A model generated the notes under the pieces. The model did no database searches and was not told where the DNA came from. It saw only the letters and a list, made by a program, of their open reading frames with translations. Shown piece after piece: positions 48,129-59,856 of a stretch of DNA of 64,000 nucleotides (the stretch's first letter is position 1; the number at the start of each line of letters is the position of its first letter). The stretch is from Lichtheimia corymbifera B2541 (lineage: Eukaryota > Mucoromycota > Mucoromycetes > Mucorales > Lichtheimiaceae), in contig JNEU01000725.1 in assembly GCA_000697475.1 (NCBI GenBank), forward strand, positions 1 to 64,000, written 5' to 3'. The position numbers and the translations under genes are program-made.

Positions 48129-48831
48129 ATCCAAAATATACACTCCTTGTGTACACATGGATATGGATATGGATATTATGCATGGGATGGAAGGATACGG
48201 ATATTATGCAATGCGTGGAAAAGGAGCCTTGACGTTATCACCTCCATTGGAGCAATTCGTTGGACTCCTCAGACTATATCTTGTGTGAATGACGTTAGGA
48301 TTAAAGGATTGTGTTAACGAATACGAGGTTAAGTTGGCCATCTATGGATCTGCCTTCTTCCTGAATTGAACTTTGTTGCACGTGGGGGCTTGATCCATTG
48401 TGTTATAGAGGTTGATGGGCGATGTAAAAAGGTACATTCGCTTGTAACGCTGTGATACGTAAAGGGACAAAGAGAGGAAGAGAAAGGATCTGATTGATTC
48501 ATTGTGTTTTGAATAAAGGCTGTATTTGATAATATAAACCCCTCTCCTTTCTTCTGATTTAACCTTGCCAATAACGCCAAACACACGTTCCTCTTTCACG
48601 GTTTAGATGTTGCTATGAGATACGGCTGGGATGATGTTGAATGAGAAAAGGTTGACCGTTGATGCTTGCATAAGATTAAAGCATACGAGAAGGATAAACA
48701 AGAGATGCTTTTGTTTGATGATGACGATGATGCAGGCAGATGATAGAATTATAATGGAATCGGTCGATTGTTTATTACTGACAACAAGGTAACTACATAC
48801 AAGTGGTATAAGATATATACAGCTTTTCAAA
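48129..48831. other. Intergenic
   Basis: About 700 bases after the repeat and before the decarboxylase stop codon. GGATATGGATATGGATATT at 48161-48179 is a short tandem. Minus-strand frames here are short and unremarkable. Confidence 0.5.
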
Positions 48832-50688
48832 TTAAAAGGCATTCTTCCAGTCGATTTCTCTTCCAGCGTCCTCAATAGTATCCAAGAGCTTGGCGAGATC
48901 ACGATGGACATTGACAGTGGGTGCATTGATAACGATACGGAAAAAGTGAGCCAAGTTATCCAAAGGTGCATGATCCACCAAAAAGTCACCCCCATGGTTG
49001 ACACGCTCGTGCAACAAATGTACCACACGGGTCATCTTGACCTTGAAGACTTCAGGGTCCTTTTTCCATTCTGCAGCTTCGTCCTTCAAAGAGGGTGGAA
49101 CATACCAGAAGCAAACTTGACAAAATGCGCTAGGATCAGCGACCAATTCAAAGCCAGGTCTCTCACGGACAATATCAGTGAAATCAGCAGCGGCCTTAAT
49201 GGCACGGTCAATGCGAGCTCCCAAACCATCCTTGCCATAAAACTTCCAAGCCAGAAAGATTTTAAGAGCATCTGGACGGCGACCACATCCGATAGTGCCA
49301 GCACCAAGATCGTAAGGGTTGCCATGGAAAAGATAATCAGCCTGAAGATTATTGGCATTGGCAAATAGCAAGTGTCCTTGATGCGGAGTCACGAGCATAG
49401 AGCATTGAAGCGGCACACCAAGGAGTTTGTGGGGATTCAAGGTAAACGTATCAGCCAAACCAGCACCATCAAGCCAGCCCAAATTCTCACGCACGTTTTG
49501 CGAAAAGATAGCAGAACCACCCCAAGAGCCGTCCACGTGCAACCAACAATTATACTTTTTAGCAATACTTGATATACTACGAATAGGATCAAAACCGCCC
49601 TGATACACACAATCTCATTTAGTATTTTCCCTTTTTGCCATCCTCCTCCTCTACCAGACTTACCATAACAGTGGTACCAGCAGTGGCATTGATAAAGAAG
49701 GGAGTTTCACCTCGAGCAATGGATTCATTGATCAAACGCTCTGCAAAGAAAAGGGATATTAGATCATTGATCCAATGTCATTTTATGTCGACTTACCAAG
49801 CACATCAACACGCATACGAGAACGCTCATCAGTAGGGACCTTGACAATGCTATCAGTGCCCAAACCAAGGACGAGGGCAGCCTTGTCAATGCTGTAATGG
49901 CAGTGAGCGGAAGTGAAGACCTTGAGCTTGCCATATTCTGCTTCAGGGTTGAATGGGCGGGGGATGTAGCCCTTGGTCTTGATGGAGGGGTATAACTTGT
50001 TACGTGCAGTGACCATGGCTAAAAGATTGGATGCTGATCCACCAGGGCAAAACAAACCACCAGAAGCCTTTACATATACATGAAGCTCTCATGAGTACGA
50101 GACATAGCACTAGATGATTGCGTGATTACTTACATCACCCATACCAAGCAGCTTGCCAACAGCCTTGGTGACTTCAATCTCCATAAGGGATAATACCGGT
50201 GATACATGGTACACATGGCAGTTGCCATTCAAAACGCCCAACAAGAACTCGGAAATGACACCAATGGGATTGGTACCAGCATACAACTTGTCCATAAAGC
50301 GAGGATTCCATGAATTGACGCTGTTATCCAAGGTGCTCTTGATCAGCTCAAATGTGCCTATTCATTCTCCATGGCTCAGTTGCCCCATTCGGGGTCGTCA
50401 TCACAGCAACCGTATCCAGGACAACAACAACACCATACCTTCAACACCTGCACCTTGGTCAGGCAAGGCAAAGTCGACCACCTTGTACAACTCTTCAGGG
50501 GGCAAGTAGTTGACAACAGCATGTTCTCCGTCTTGGCCTTTTCTGACATCTAATAACAAAGATAAGCTACTGCTATCCATGTTTTGATCCTCTTGAGCAT
50601 ATTACTTACGTTGGATGACAAGTTCGTGCATGCGTTGGAGCATACCATCGAGTTCAGTGGCGCTATCGACAAACTTTTGGGTGACCAT
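48832..50688 (-). CDS. PLP-dependent group II decarboxylase (GAD/CSAD-like)
   Basis: Six exons: 50688-50610, 50549-50439, 50357-50134, 50067-49797, 49740-49664, 49599-48832; 509 aa. It is a fold-type I pyridoxal-phosphate amino-acid decarboxylase. Signatures are GGLFCPGGSASNLLAMVTAR, SAHCHYSIDKAALVLG (the His that stacks on PLP), NATAGTTVMGGFDP, WLHVDGSWGGSAIFS (the Asp that binds the pyridine nitrogen) and TLNPHKLLGVPLQCS with the Schiff-base lysine. RPDALKIFLAWKFYG is typical of the glutamate/cysteine-sulfinate/aspartate branch rather than aromatic decarboxylases. Products could be GABA, hypotaurine or beta-alanine; the sequence alone does not separate them, and the length lacks the calmodulin tail of plant GAD. 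Confidence 0.9.
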
Positions 50689-52705
50689 GGTTATTACTAG
50701 TGGGTGGGTGGCAGAGGTAGATAGATAGATTTCTTTGCTTGAGAGATTGGGAGATATAAAATGTTAAACCGTTATGAGGTGTGGCCACTGTTTTATACTT
50801 TTTTGTTGCCCTGGAAAAATTCAGCTGTGGGTACTGGAAGCAAAGCGAGTCGAAAAACGTCATTTGTCGTTGAAGATGGTCCGCAGTGTTGATCCCCATC
50901 GCCCGATTGTCATTGGCTGGGTAAACTTCTCGCAACTTCAGCATATGGTATCAATGTCTCACAAACTTTGGTTCTGCATTGATTGCCTGTCGTTCGGAAT
51001 CCGTGCTCTAGAATTGTGTGATTACGTCAAACAGGAGCTGTTTTTGGTACTCTTGGTGTGACCTTGGTAATCATCTTTACTTGTTCTTTGCCCCACACAT
51101 ACGTCAAAGTGGCACAGGATTGGGGGATGCTGAAAGATTGTGAGGGCCTATTTTCCACACAGGACCTGTTTTTGGTGCATGGGATACGTCGTGTGTGAGT
51201 GTGTGAGTGTGAAGAGTTATTTGATATCGATAACAATCTTGGCACGTCGGGATATGTCTGTATATGTTTGAGGATGTGTAAGGGAAAACTTTATTCTGCA
51301 CAAAATCCGACATACCCTGTCCTGATGAAAGCAGTGGAACATTCTACCACATCAATATGCTCATCATCAGGGAGAAGGTGTGTTACATCAACATACTTCT
51401 TTATACAAAGGTGGATGATGCGTATGTAAGCATTCAAGGCCAGATGCCACTATTGGCACGTAGTATCTTGCCATCCATATAGAGATGTAAAGGGCTTGAT
51501 CTTGATGCCAAAGAAGGTCAGCAGTATACTAGTAATATTGTACACCAAGTCGTCGTCAACGGAGCTGTAAACAAATGCGCTATTTAGCCCACCATCCAAG
51601 GAGTCCTGCACATGAACATCGAAAAATCAGCGCAACCAAAGTAGTGTAACTTGCACAAGACACATCCCACATAACCCCTTTTTAGCATTTATAATGATAT
51701 GATGCATATACGGCAGCCATTTCAACATTTGGGTCAAAGCCCACTTCTTTGACCCAGCCAGCCTCCTTTATATATAGAGAGAGCGGATACCAATGTGCTT
51801 CTATTTGTGATTCGTGCTACTGAGCTTTATGTTTTATTCTGCATGTGGTTGTGTGATGAGCGGAAAAAACAGGCACCAAAGCTAAAATGCATGTCGAACA
51901 TCATTCGGATTTTTCGGACTTTAGGCAATCACAATTCACGAGATACATGCGGCTGTGCACACAGAATGTGAAATCTGCAAGGTTGATGTGTGCTGATAAT
52001 TTGCTCGGGAGTACGATTTGCTGATATAGATATACCAACCAGTATCTTTACTTCAAGAACCTTGTGATCGATGAAAGGAACCAAACCCCAATGAAGCTAT
52101 GCCCTTTGCATCCATTGTTGATAAAACGGAGATATCAGATATGATTATTGTACTGCTTGGATAGTATTTAACAAGGTACCATCACACCCTGGTATAAACA
52201 CACCCAGCAACGCGCGTCCTTTGACATGGGATGATATATGAACCTTAAAGGTGTGTGAATGACACAACGTGGCTTTAGACATCACACACGCGCACACATG
52301 TTGCAAAACCAAAAGAAAGGATCCTTAGTTATTCTACCAACGTCGTATCGATCCATGATGGGGTTTCCAAAGAAGCACGTCTTGCCATATACGCACTTCT
52401 TGCGACTACTTCCGGGTCTTACCATATAGGGGATTTCTCTATCTCCTTGATTCACCTTACTGATCAACATTATGTTGTCATTCTTTGATTACAAATCCTA
52501 TCAGGGATATAACCATCACTCATTGTACAACAACTCCCCATTAATATATAACCCATCCACGACCACAAATGTTAAACATGTTCATAGTCAAGAGACGAGA
52601 TTGCTATGTGCAGCAGCTTTGTAATCGTCAACGTTTTTGTTAAGGATCGGGTCCCCATGTTTTTCTGTTAATGTGCTATGATGATGGGGGAAACACACGG
52701 CTAAA
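50689..52705. other. Intergenic, largest gene-poor gap outside the repeats
   Basis: About 2 kb without a credible gene on either strand. A TATATA-like stretch lies at 50752-50758 upstream of the decarboxylase. (TG/GA)n runs occur at 51190-51213. Frames such as 52282-52470 (minus) have no domain or splice partners. Confidence 0.5.
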
Positions 52706-54370
52706 TTAATCGAATGCCTTTCTGGATTTCAACATCTTTCCGAACTTCTGGATGTCGGTAACGAAAAGCTCAGGCTCTTCCATTGCTGGGAAATGACCAC
52801 CCTTTAAGGAAGCGTGTTAATCGTGCGATCAGTTGCTGTAACGTATCACCAACCATAAACTTACCAAGTCAAATTCGGACCATTGCTGCAAGTTGGTTCC
52901 GTATTCAAGCCATTCTCGTGGGAACTAGGTTTTCTTTGATGTTAATATGCTTGTATCGATCATTCGTATGTATAACTTACTCGGCTCATTTCTGCCGGAA
53001 AGTAGCCTACAGCAGTGGGAACCTCGATACGTGGGTGTACCGGGCCTGACAATTGTCTTGATAATACCATCGTTTCATAGTATATACGCATTGACGATGC
53101 CATTGTTTGTGTAAGCCAGTAAATTGAGACGTGCGTTAAGAATTCATCAGTTGTGATGGTCTCAGGTAGCGCTTCACTATCTTGCTTTTGTGCTGGGTGG
53201 TACGTCCAAGCGTGAAATTTTTCAAGCATCCAACCTGTTATTCATTGAGGATTAGAGTCATTCTTGCTATTTCTTTTTTGTTATTCGATTCTTACTCAAG
53301 AGACCAGCCGGGCTGTCAGTGAGACCTTGTGATAATGTATAAGGGCGAGTTCCTTGTATGGCACGATAGCCTGCATCCTCATCATTGACCGCGTCGGCAA
53401 AATTCTTGCCTTTGAATCTAAATTCGTTTGCACCATAGACACTTTCAGGCCCGACGATCATGCTCGCGCATAGTTTTGCCACCTTGAATGGATGAAATAG
53501 GAGGTTGCCAAGTGTTGGTACGGGAGGAGTGGCCATGGGCATCACCGTATGATAACCTTTACATTGCTGCTTGTGTTGCACGGCAATGGAGCTACCAATG
53601 ACTGAGCCCCAGTCTGAGCCATGTACCACTGTTTCATGCAGACAACGTATCATGAGCATATTGATAGCCAATCAACGACACTAGACGCTTTACTTACAAT
53701 ACTTGTCGTAGCCAAGAACGTTCATCAACTCGGCAAGAATCTCTCCATTCTCGGCGATACCATGGCCCGTGAGTTTCGGGGGATCAGAAAAACCGTAACC
53801 TGGCAAACTTGGGACGACCACATGGAAGGGCTACATGGCATAATAAAAGAGATGGTAAGGTATGGTTGACCACAGTATGTAAATTCTACATACCTGTCCA
53901 CCAAGTTCGCCATCACGAAGAGGTTGGATTACTTTGTGATATTCGTAAAATGTCGAAGGCCATCCATTGATGAGCAAAAGAGGAACAGCGTCTGGATGAC
54001 TGGATGGTTCGTGAACAAAATGGATCTTTAGGCCTTGGATGGTTGTGCGGTAATGATGCCATTGATTCATTTCTTTACGCGGCTTTTCCCAGTCAAAATC
54101 TTCGAGCCACGCTTTGACAAGAGGTTTCACTGCCCAAGTTGGAGCACCATATTTCCATCCGACATCAACCTCGAGCTCGTTTGGATAAATGGTCTTACTC
54201 AGCCTATCCTTCAAAAAAGATAGCTGTTCTGACGTAAAAGATGGAATAGTAAAAGGTTCAATGGACATGGTCAGTGGTGCGAAAGAGATAAGAAACAAGC
54301 ATTGGAACGTGAGTGAGAAAATATTTGCTTTATAAGCTACTGCGGATGGGACAATATCCTTTTTCGTCAT
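52706..54370 (-). CDS. Microsomal/juvenile-hormone-type epoxide hydrolase
   Basis: Six exons: 54370-53894, 53830-53698, 53628-53296, 53234-52981, 52924-52865, 52801-52706; 450 aa. It is an alpha/beta-hydrolase that opens epoxides with water. Visible are the oxyanion HGWP-like motif (LLINGWPSTFYEYHKV), PSLPGYGFSDPP, the nucleophile in VHGSDWGSVIG, DSPAGLLSWMLEKFHAW and the catalytic His in GGHFPAMEEPEL. The N-terminal EHN region (PFTIPSFTSEQLSFLKDRL) is present. From ATG 54370 the protein gains a hydrophobic N-terminal helix (FSLTFQCLFLISFA), as in microsomal members, and a TATATATA box lies 82 bases upstream. ATG 54268 would give a 416-aa soluble form. Substrates are likely lipid or xenobiotic epoxides. 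Confidence 0.88.
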
Positions 54371-54451
54371 CTTGCAACAAACCCATATAGGTCCCTGGTT
54401 ACCATCACTCGTAGTACCACGATCCTTCTCATCCATCATCTGTGATAAAAG

Positions 54452-54459
54452 TATATATA
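54452..54459 (-). promoter_or_regulatory. TATA box of the epoxide hydrolase gene
   Basis: TATATATA on the minus strand, 82 bases upstream of ATG 54370 and 184 bases upstream of the alternative ATG 54268. The spacing favours the upstream start. Confidence 0.45.
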
Positions 54460-54511
54460 GTCGCATGCATTGTTTATTCAGGGTGCAATATCATCATATT
54501 ACGGTATTCTC

Positions 54512-54970
54512 TTAGTTGTCAGGAACCACCTTGCCGACAATGTCGTACTTTTTGGCAAAGAAGGCATGCCACTGGTCAAGAGTCTGCAACTCCTTCTCGG
54601 TCAACTCGCTGATATCAGCAATACAGTCTTCAGGTTTCAGGGACGACTTGCCAAGAGCCTACATAGTAGACGGGTCAACATACCAACATTCACTCTTTAC
54701 CAAACCAACGTTTTTTTTTACCTTTGATGCATCCTTTCCGGTGAAAACGCTGTAGCCTGCTCCTGGTCCATAAGCATCCTTGTTTGCAGTAACATCGAAA
54801 ATGTCGCCCTTGATGGCCACGTAAATGGGAAGGGAAGGATCGCTGCCGTCGTGCTTCGCGAGTTCAGAAACCTTGATAGGAGTGTCTTTGGCGGGTGCAC
54901 TATGAAAAGTATTAGTTGTAGTCACCTTGAAGCAAGCAATGTCGCGTAATCCCAATATCACTTACGGCAT
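54512..54970 (-). CDS. Dap1/MAPR-like cytochrome b5-domain protein
   Basis: Three exons: 54970-54966 (only ATGCC), 54899-54722, 54658-54512; 109 aa. The cytochrome-b5-like haem/steroid-binding domain fills the protein: SLPIYVAIKGDIFDVTANKD and YGPGAGYSVFTGKDASKALG, the core that holds the haem-ligand tyrosines in MAPR proteins, then LDQWHAFFAKKYDIVGKV. Family members (yeast Dap1, human PGRMC1) bind haem and stabilise Erg11/CYP51 in sterol synthesis. Unlike PGRMC1 and yeast Dap1 there is no N-terminal membrane helix, so this is a soluble short form similar to neudesin-like or plant MAPR cores. The coding sequence begins with a five-base exon. Confidence 0.87.
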
Positions 54971-55584
54971 AGTTTTGGGTGTATGTGTGTGGAGAGAAGA
55001 GCCGGTGTATGAATTCCCGCGTTAGCGTTTTCTCACATGCTTACAGTACCCTCTCAATAAAAGGTTACTCAACTTTTCAGTTACACATTGTTGCATAGCA
55101 ACGATAATGAAACAATATAGTGATTCCTTCTTTATGATGCTGTGAGCACTGAACTGTAAACTTGATGATCTCTTTCAGTACAAGGTGTCATTGTTCTTCT
55201 GGCCTTGGAGCTTCAAAGAAAGAAAGAAACTGGATTCATGCAAGATGATGTAGTATCCTGTTCTTGTTGCAAACAATACAGACTGCACATTGGTATGATA
55301 ACTTATTATTAAGAAGCTGTCATGTTGCATGTAAGTCATCTGCTTTAATGATATATTTGACTTCAAGTAAATGCGGGTATATTGTTATCTAAAGGTCGAG
55401 TGGTATGTCCCTGGCTACACCTCGGTTTGTGACCCCTTCATCACATGATCAGTCGATAGAGTGCAGAGCATGAAATCGTTGTCGCCAAAGTGGAGTGCTC
55501 TAATTGGACCTACACTGCCTGATATATTACTCCCGCTTGTCTTTGACCTCTTCTCCACTTTTAAGCTCCTTACTATCACACCTC
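54971..55584. other. Intergenic, divergent promoter region
   Basis: About 610 bases between divergent genes (Dap1-like minus, SRP receptor plus). AT-rich, no coding signal seen. Confidence 0.55.
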
Positions 55585-57906
55585 ATGCTTGATTTCTTCG
55601 GCATTCTCACAAAGGGCGGTTTCGTATTATGGGAAAAGACTTTTACACCTCTACACGGGTCGCCAGTGGATGCGCTCATCAAGAACGTCCTCATTGAAGA
55701 ACGTGCAGGCACAGACATCTTTTATAAGGACAGCTACGCAATGAAGTGGACCTTCTCCAATGAAATGGATCTCGTGTTCGTGGTAAGTTGACTGGAATCT
55801 ACTATCTTTGACAAGTATCTGATCAGAGCATACCTTTGCGATTGACCTTGGTAGGTGGCCTATCAAAAAATCCTGCAGCTGGCCTATATTGATGAGCTAC
55901 TCGAGACCGTCAAAACGCTCTTTATCGACATGTTCAACCAGAGCATCACGACGAACTATGGTATCGATGGTGATTATCGTTCATTCGATGATGTATTCAA
56001 CCAGCTCTTGAGGCAACTCGAAGACAAGTACACGTCTGTAAGTGGAATATGATACGGGGATGGGATCGAACGCTTCTCTGACATACAGGATCACTTTTTC
56101 TATCCAGCATCGACAACGTGCTCCACGGAAGTTTGAGGAAACCAAAAAGTTTGAGAGCTCGGCAAAGGGATCGGTACAAGTGAAGCCAGGTACAACATCA
56201 TACCTTATATGCATATATACAACGTCGCATTGACCATGTAATTTACTCAGCAATGGAATCCAAATCCTCCAAAGCCGTTGATGACGATGAGATTGCAAAG
56301 AATATCCAAGCACTTAGACTGCAATCAAGTCCACGCACAAGTCCCAGATCTAAAAAGGGACGATCCAAAGTAACAGCACCATCCAACGAGTAAGTGAAAT
56401 CATTCAACGATGGGATTACGGCGGCTAATTGCCAATGATGTTTTAGAGAGCAAAATGGCAAAAAGAAAAAGTCGCAAAAGCAAGCTCGTGTATGGGAAGG
56501 ACAAATTGCTCGTGGAGAGATGGAATCGCTCGATTACAGCTCAAAATCCGGTATGGCTGATGAAGATTCTGAATCGATGGCGGCAGCAGCACAATTTGCG
56601 GATCCGACCAAGCTTGGAAAGACCAACAAGGATGGCGTCTATGAAGTACAGGACGTAGAGGAGGAAGAGGAAGAGTATGACGATGATGAGGAGGAAGTGA
56701 CCAAGGAGAGCGTCAAGGAAGCTGGTGCTGGCAGTGGGATGTTTTCGTTCTTCAAATCAATGACCGGATCAAGGGAATTGACAGCAGACACGCTGGATCC
56801 AGTATTAAGTGATATCAAGGAACATTTGATCAAGAAAAACGTGGCCAGCGACATTGCCGAACACCTTTGCCAAAGCGTAAGGTCAAATCTGCTAGGCAAA
56901 AAGATTGGAAGCTTTTCAAGTAGGTGATGACAAGCTTGGCATAATGTATCATGCTAATTCCAATGCATAACACTAGGGGTTTCGACTCTGGTCCGTGACA
57001 GTATGGAAGCCGCTTTGAAACGTATTTTAACGCCAAAGACATCATTGGATATCCTCCGTGACATTGAGCAAGCTAAAGCACAAAATCGACCCTATACTAT
57101 TTCTTTCATTGGTGTTAATGGCGTTGGAAAGGTAAAAACGGATCTAATCAAGGAAAGATATATGCTAAAACAAACCATTTTAGTCCACTAACCTGAGCAA
57201 AGTGTGCTTCTGGTTGCTTCAAAACAATTACAAGGTCCTTATCGCCGCATGTGATACATTTCGTAGTGGTGCCGTAGAACAATTACGTGTGCACGCCCGC
57301 AATTTAAGAGCCTTACAGACAAGTGGTCAAGGAGAAGTGGAGCTGTTCGAGCGTGGCTATGGTAAAGATTCAGCAGGAATTGCTAAAAGTGCTATTAGCT
57401 ATGGTAAGCATACCGCTTCAAGGGCCACTCTTATGACCTTGTCTAATTCCATATATTAGCCGCGATGAACAAGTTTGATGTGGTGTTGATTGATACAGCT
57501 GGAAGAATGCAAGATAATGAACCATTAATGCGAGCACTGGCTAAATTGGTGGCAGTCAACAATCCAGACAAGATCATCTTTGTTGGTGAAGCACTCGTTG
57601 GCAATGAAGCAGTAGACCAGCTTAGCAAGTTCAATCAATCACTCAAAGATTTCTCGGGCATGCAGAATCCTCGGCATATTGATGGTATGATTTTGACCAA
57701 GTTTGATACCATTGATGATAAGGTAAGCATGGATGGCTTGAGCGATAAAACATGTTATTTACATTACCTTTATCTAGGTGGGTGCCGCTCTATCCATGAC
57801 CTACATCACTGGACAACCCATCTACTTTGTTGGCACAGGCCAAACGTATACCGATCTTAAAAATCTCAGAGTATCACACGTTGTTAATAGCCTACTTCGC
57901 AAATAA
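55585..57906 (+). CDS. SRP101: Signal recognition particle receptor alpha subunit
   Basis: Nine exons: 55585-55782, 55855-56037, 56108-56189, 56251-56389, 56447-56919, 56977-57131, 57184-57403, 57460-57722, 57778-57906; 613 aa (human SRPRA 638). The N-terminal longin-like SRX domain ([32 protein letters not shown]) binds SRP receptor beta. A charged linker with basic and then Glu-rich stretches follows. The NG GTPase domain has G1 [16 protein letters not shown]2/insert [15 protein letters not shown]3 [12 protein letters not shown]4 [10 protein letters not shown] and the C-terminal GTGQTYTDL. It docks ribosome-SRP complexes at the ER membrane. The G1 loop spans an intron, which confirms the exon choice. 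Confidence 0.95.
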
Positions 57907-58604
57907 AAAGTATACTATCGTTTCAATCTACTGTAATAGACCTGCGTCCATATCATGCAAAGCGCGTGTTGTCAATCGGACTTTACAAGTAACAACGGCC
58001 TCTCGGTGACGTGATTGGCAATTCGTTCAGCGCACAAAAGTTTTTTTTTCTTTTATAAAGAGATGCGCGAGCACTTTGTGGTGCTTATTCTCCCTTTCCG
58101 TTTCTTTTTCTTTTCTCTATCAAGGTAAATATTGTTTTCTTCATATCCACATGGTGATCATTCTTCTTTCACCCGTGATGATTAAGTTTAATTTGAGATG
58201 GGGCATAATTATACGCATCTTTGCCTCATTCAACAATGAAATATCTTTACTTGCCCTCTCTGAGAAAGAAGCGTGATCACCACCTTGATTACTTTATGAT
58301 TGAAGTGTACTGACTGGTCATTCTTATAGATGCATTTCCCTTTAAACATTAGACATGTAGATAAAATATAATAAAATAATGATTATTGAAAGAAAAAAAG
58401 AATTTGCTCATCGTGTGTATTATGCGTTGACTTGGTGGAGGTATAGTTTTGCTGCAACTTAGGTTACAAAATTGAGTTGCCAACATGTGATGTCGTCATT
58501 AAAGACCAAATGCGTCAAAGTCGCAAGTGCGTATCATTTGACAGGAGAAGCAAGTGGACACCTGTTACTTTTCAAACCCGACCTTCCACACTTTATTGCA
58601 TACA
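57907..58604. other. Intergenic
   Basis: About 700 AT-rich bases between two plus-strand genes. TGACGTGA near 58008 resembles a CRE/ATF site. No coding signal. Confidence 0.5.
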
Positions 58605-59509
58605 ATGACCCAATCAAACAAGTAAGAACTAGAAACTAGGCACCAGGATGCTCTTGCGTTTAACTCTTGCTTGTGTCAAAGTCGCCACGATCTCGAGGAT
58701 CTCACAGATGATGAAGCTCTCTTTGAGGAACTTGAACGAGAAGAGGATGCTGATCTCTCAATGCTACGCGAACGACGCATCAAGGACATTCAGGACGAGT
58801 GAGTATTCTACCACTACTACTGTGCGTGTTGTAACTTGATAGTAACTCTTATTGAATAGACTCGAGCGGCGGCAGGCCATGGAGGAAAATAAGCATGGAT
58901 TATACACTGAGATCACCAACGAGAAAGAGTTCATGGATATCACAACATCAGAAAAGTATGTCGTAGGTCACTTTTACCATGATGACTTTCGACGATGCAA
59001 GATTATGGATACGCATTTGGAGGTAACGTAGTAGTATCGTGAGTGATTTGGATAGGCAATTGGCTCATCACATGTTCTATATAGAAACTTGCCAGACAAT
59101 ACTACAACACAAGATTCATCAAGATAAATGTCATGAATGCACCATTCTTGGTCGAAAAGTTACAAGTCCGGGTGTTGCCATGCGTCATGGCCTGGTTGGA
59201 TGGTTTCGCTCAGATAAAGTAAGTCAAAGAACCAAGGGGTCGGTTTACTCGAGGATAAGAATTACTTATTAGCATGCAATAGGGTCGTTGGCTTTGACGA
59301 ATTAGGAGGCACTGATAGCTTTTCGACTGGCATGCTCGAGCTCAAGCTAACGAATGCAGGTGGGTACAGACATGTCTTGGAGTTGGACATGATACTAAAT
59401 TGTATTACTAGGCGTCATCCGCAAAAAGAACCAAGATACCCAACAAACGAAACGTTCTATATTCCAAAATGAGGGCGGCGGTGACGATGATGATAGTGAT
59501 TTCGATTAG
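58605..59509 (+). CDS. TXNDC9-like phosducin-family protein (PhLP3/Plp1)
   Basis: Six exons: 58605-58621, 58682-58798, 58860-59022, 59085-59218, 59283-59359, 59412-59509; 201 aa (human TXNDC9 226). An acidic N-terminus (DLTDDEALFEELEREEDADL) leads to LRERRIKDIQDELERR, HGLYTEITNEKEFMDI and a thioredoxin-like fold: VVGHFYHDDFRRCKIMDTHL, INVMNAPFLVEKLQVRVLPC and VVGFDELGGTDSF. As in the family, the redox CxxC is absent, so it is a chaperone partner rather than an oxidoreductase. PhLP3 proteins modulate CCT-mediated folding of tubulin and actin. The first intron (60 nt) is chosen because the only nearer acceptor would leave a 20-nt intron. Confidence 0.9.
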
Positions 59510-59856
59510 GGTTAAATAGAGGTTTCTTTGTGTTTACTGTTGAAAGCATATCAATGAAAGAATAGCATGACAAGGGATCATTATACAATGGATGGAGGGA
59601 CTTCTTTGTGATAAGCATCAATGAGCGAATAGCATGGTCGGTAAGACATTGCCGATACACGCTTTCCTCTTAATGGTTCTCTCTGTCTCCATGCCAACCA
59701 TGAAATAATACAATGACTTTTTCAACCATTACACGTGATCGCTTAACACTGTACCACCATCATATCACTATCACTCAGGGAGTTGATTTAGGAACACTGG
59801 TCTATATGCATTGCAGAGTCCGCTCTTTTCTCTTTCTTTTATTATCTGCCCAACCA
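59510..59856. other. Intergenic
   Basis: About 350 bases between two plus-strand genes, with a pyrimidine-rich tract just before the kinesin start codon. No coding signal. Confidence 0.55.
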
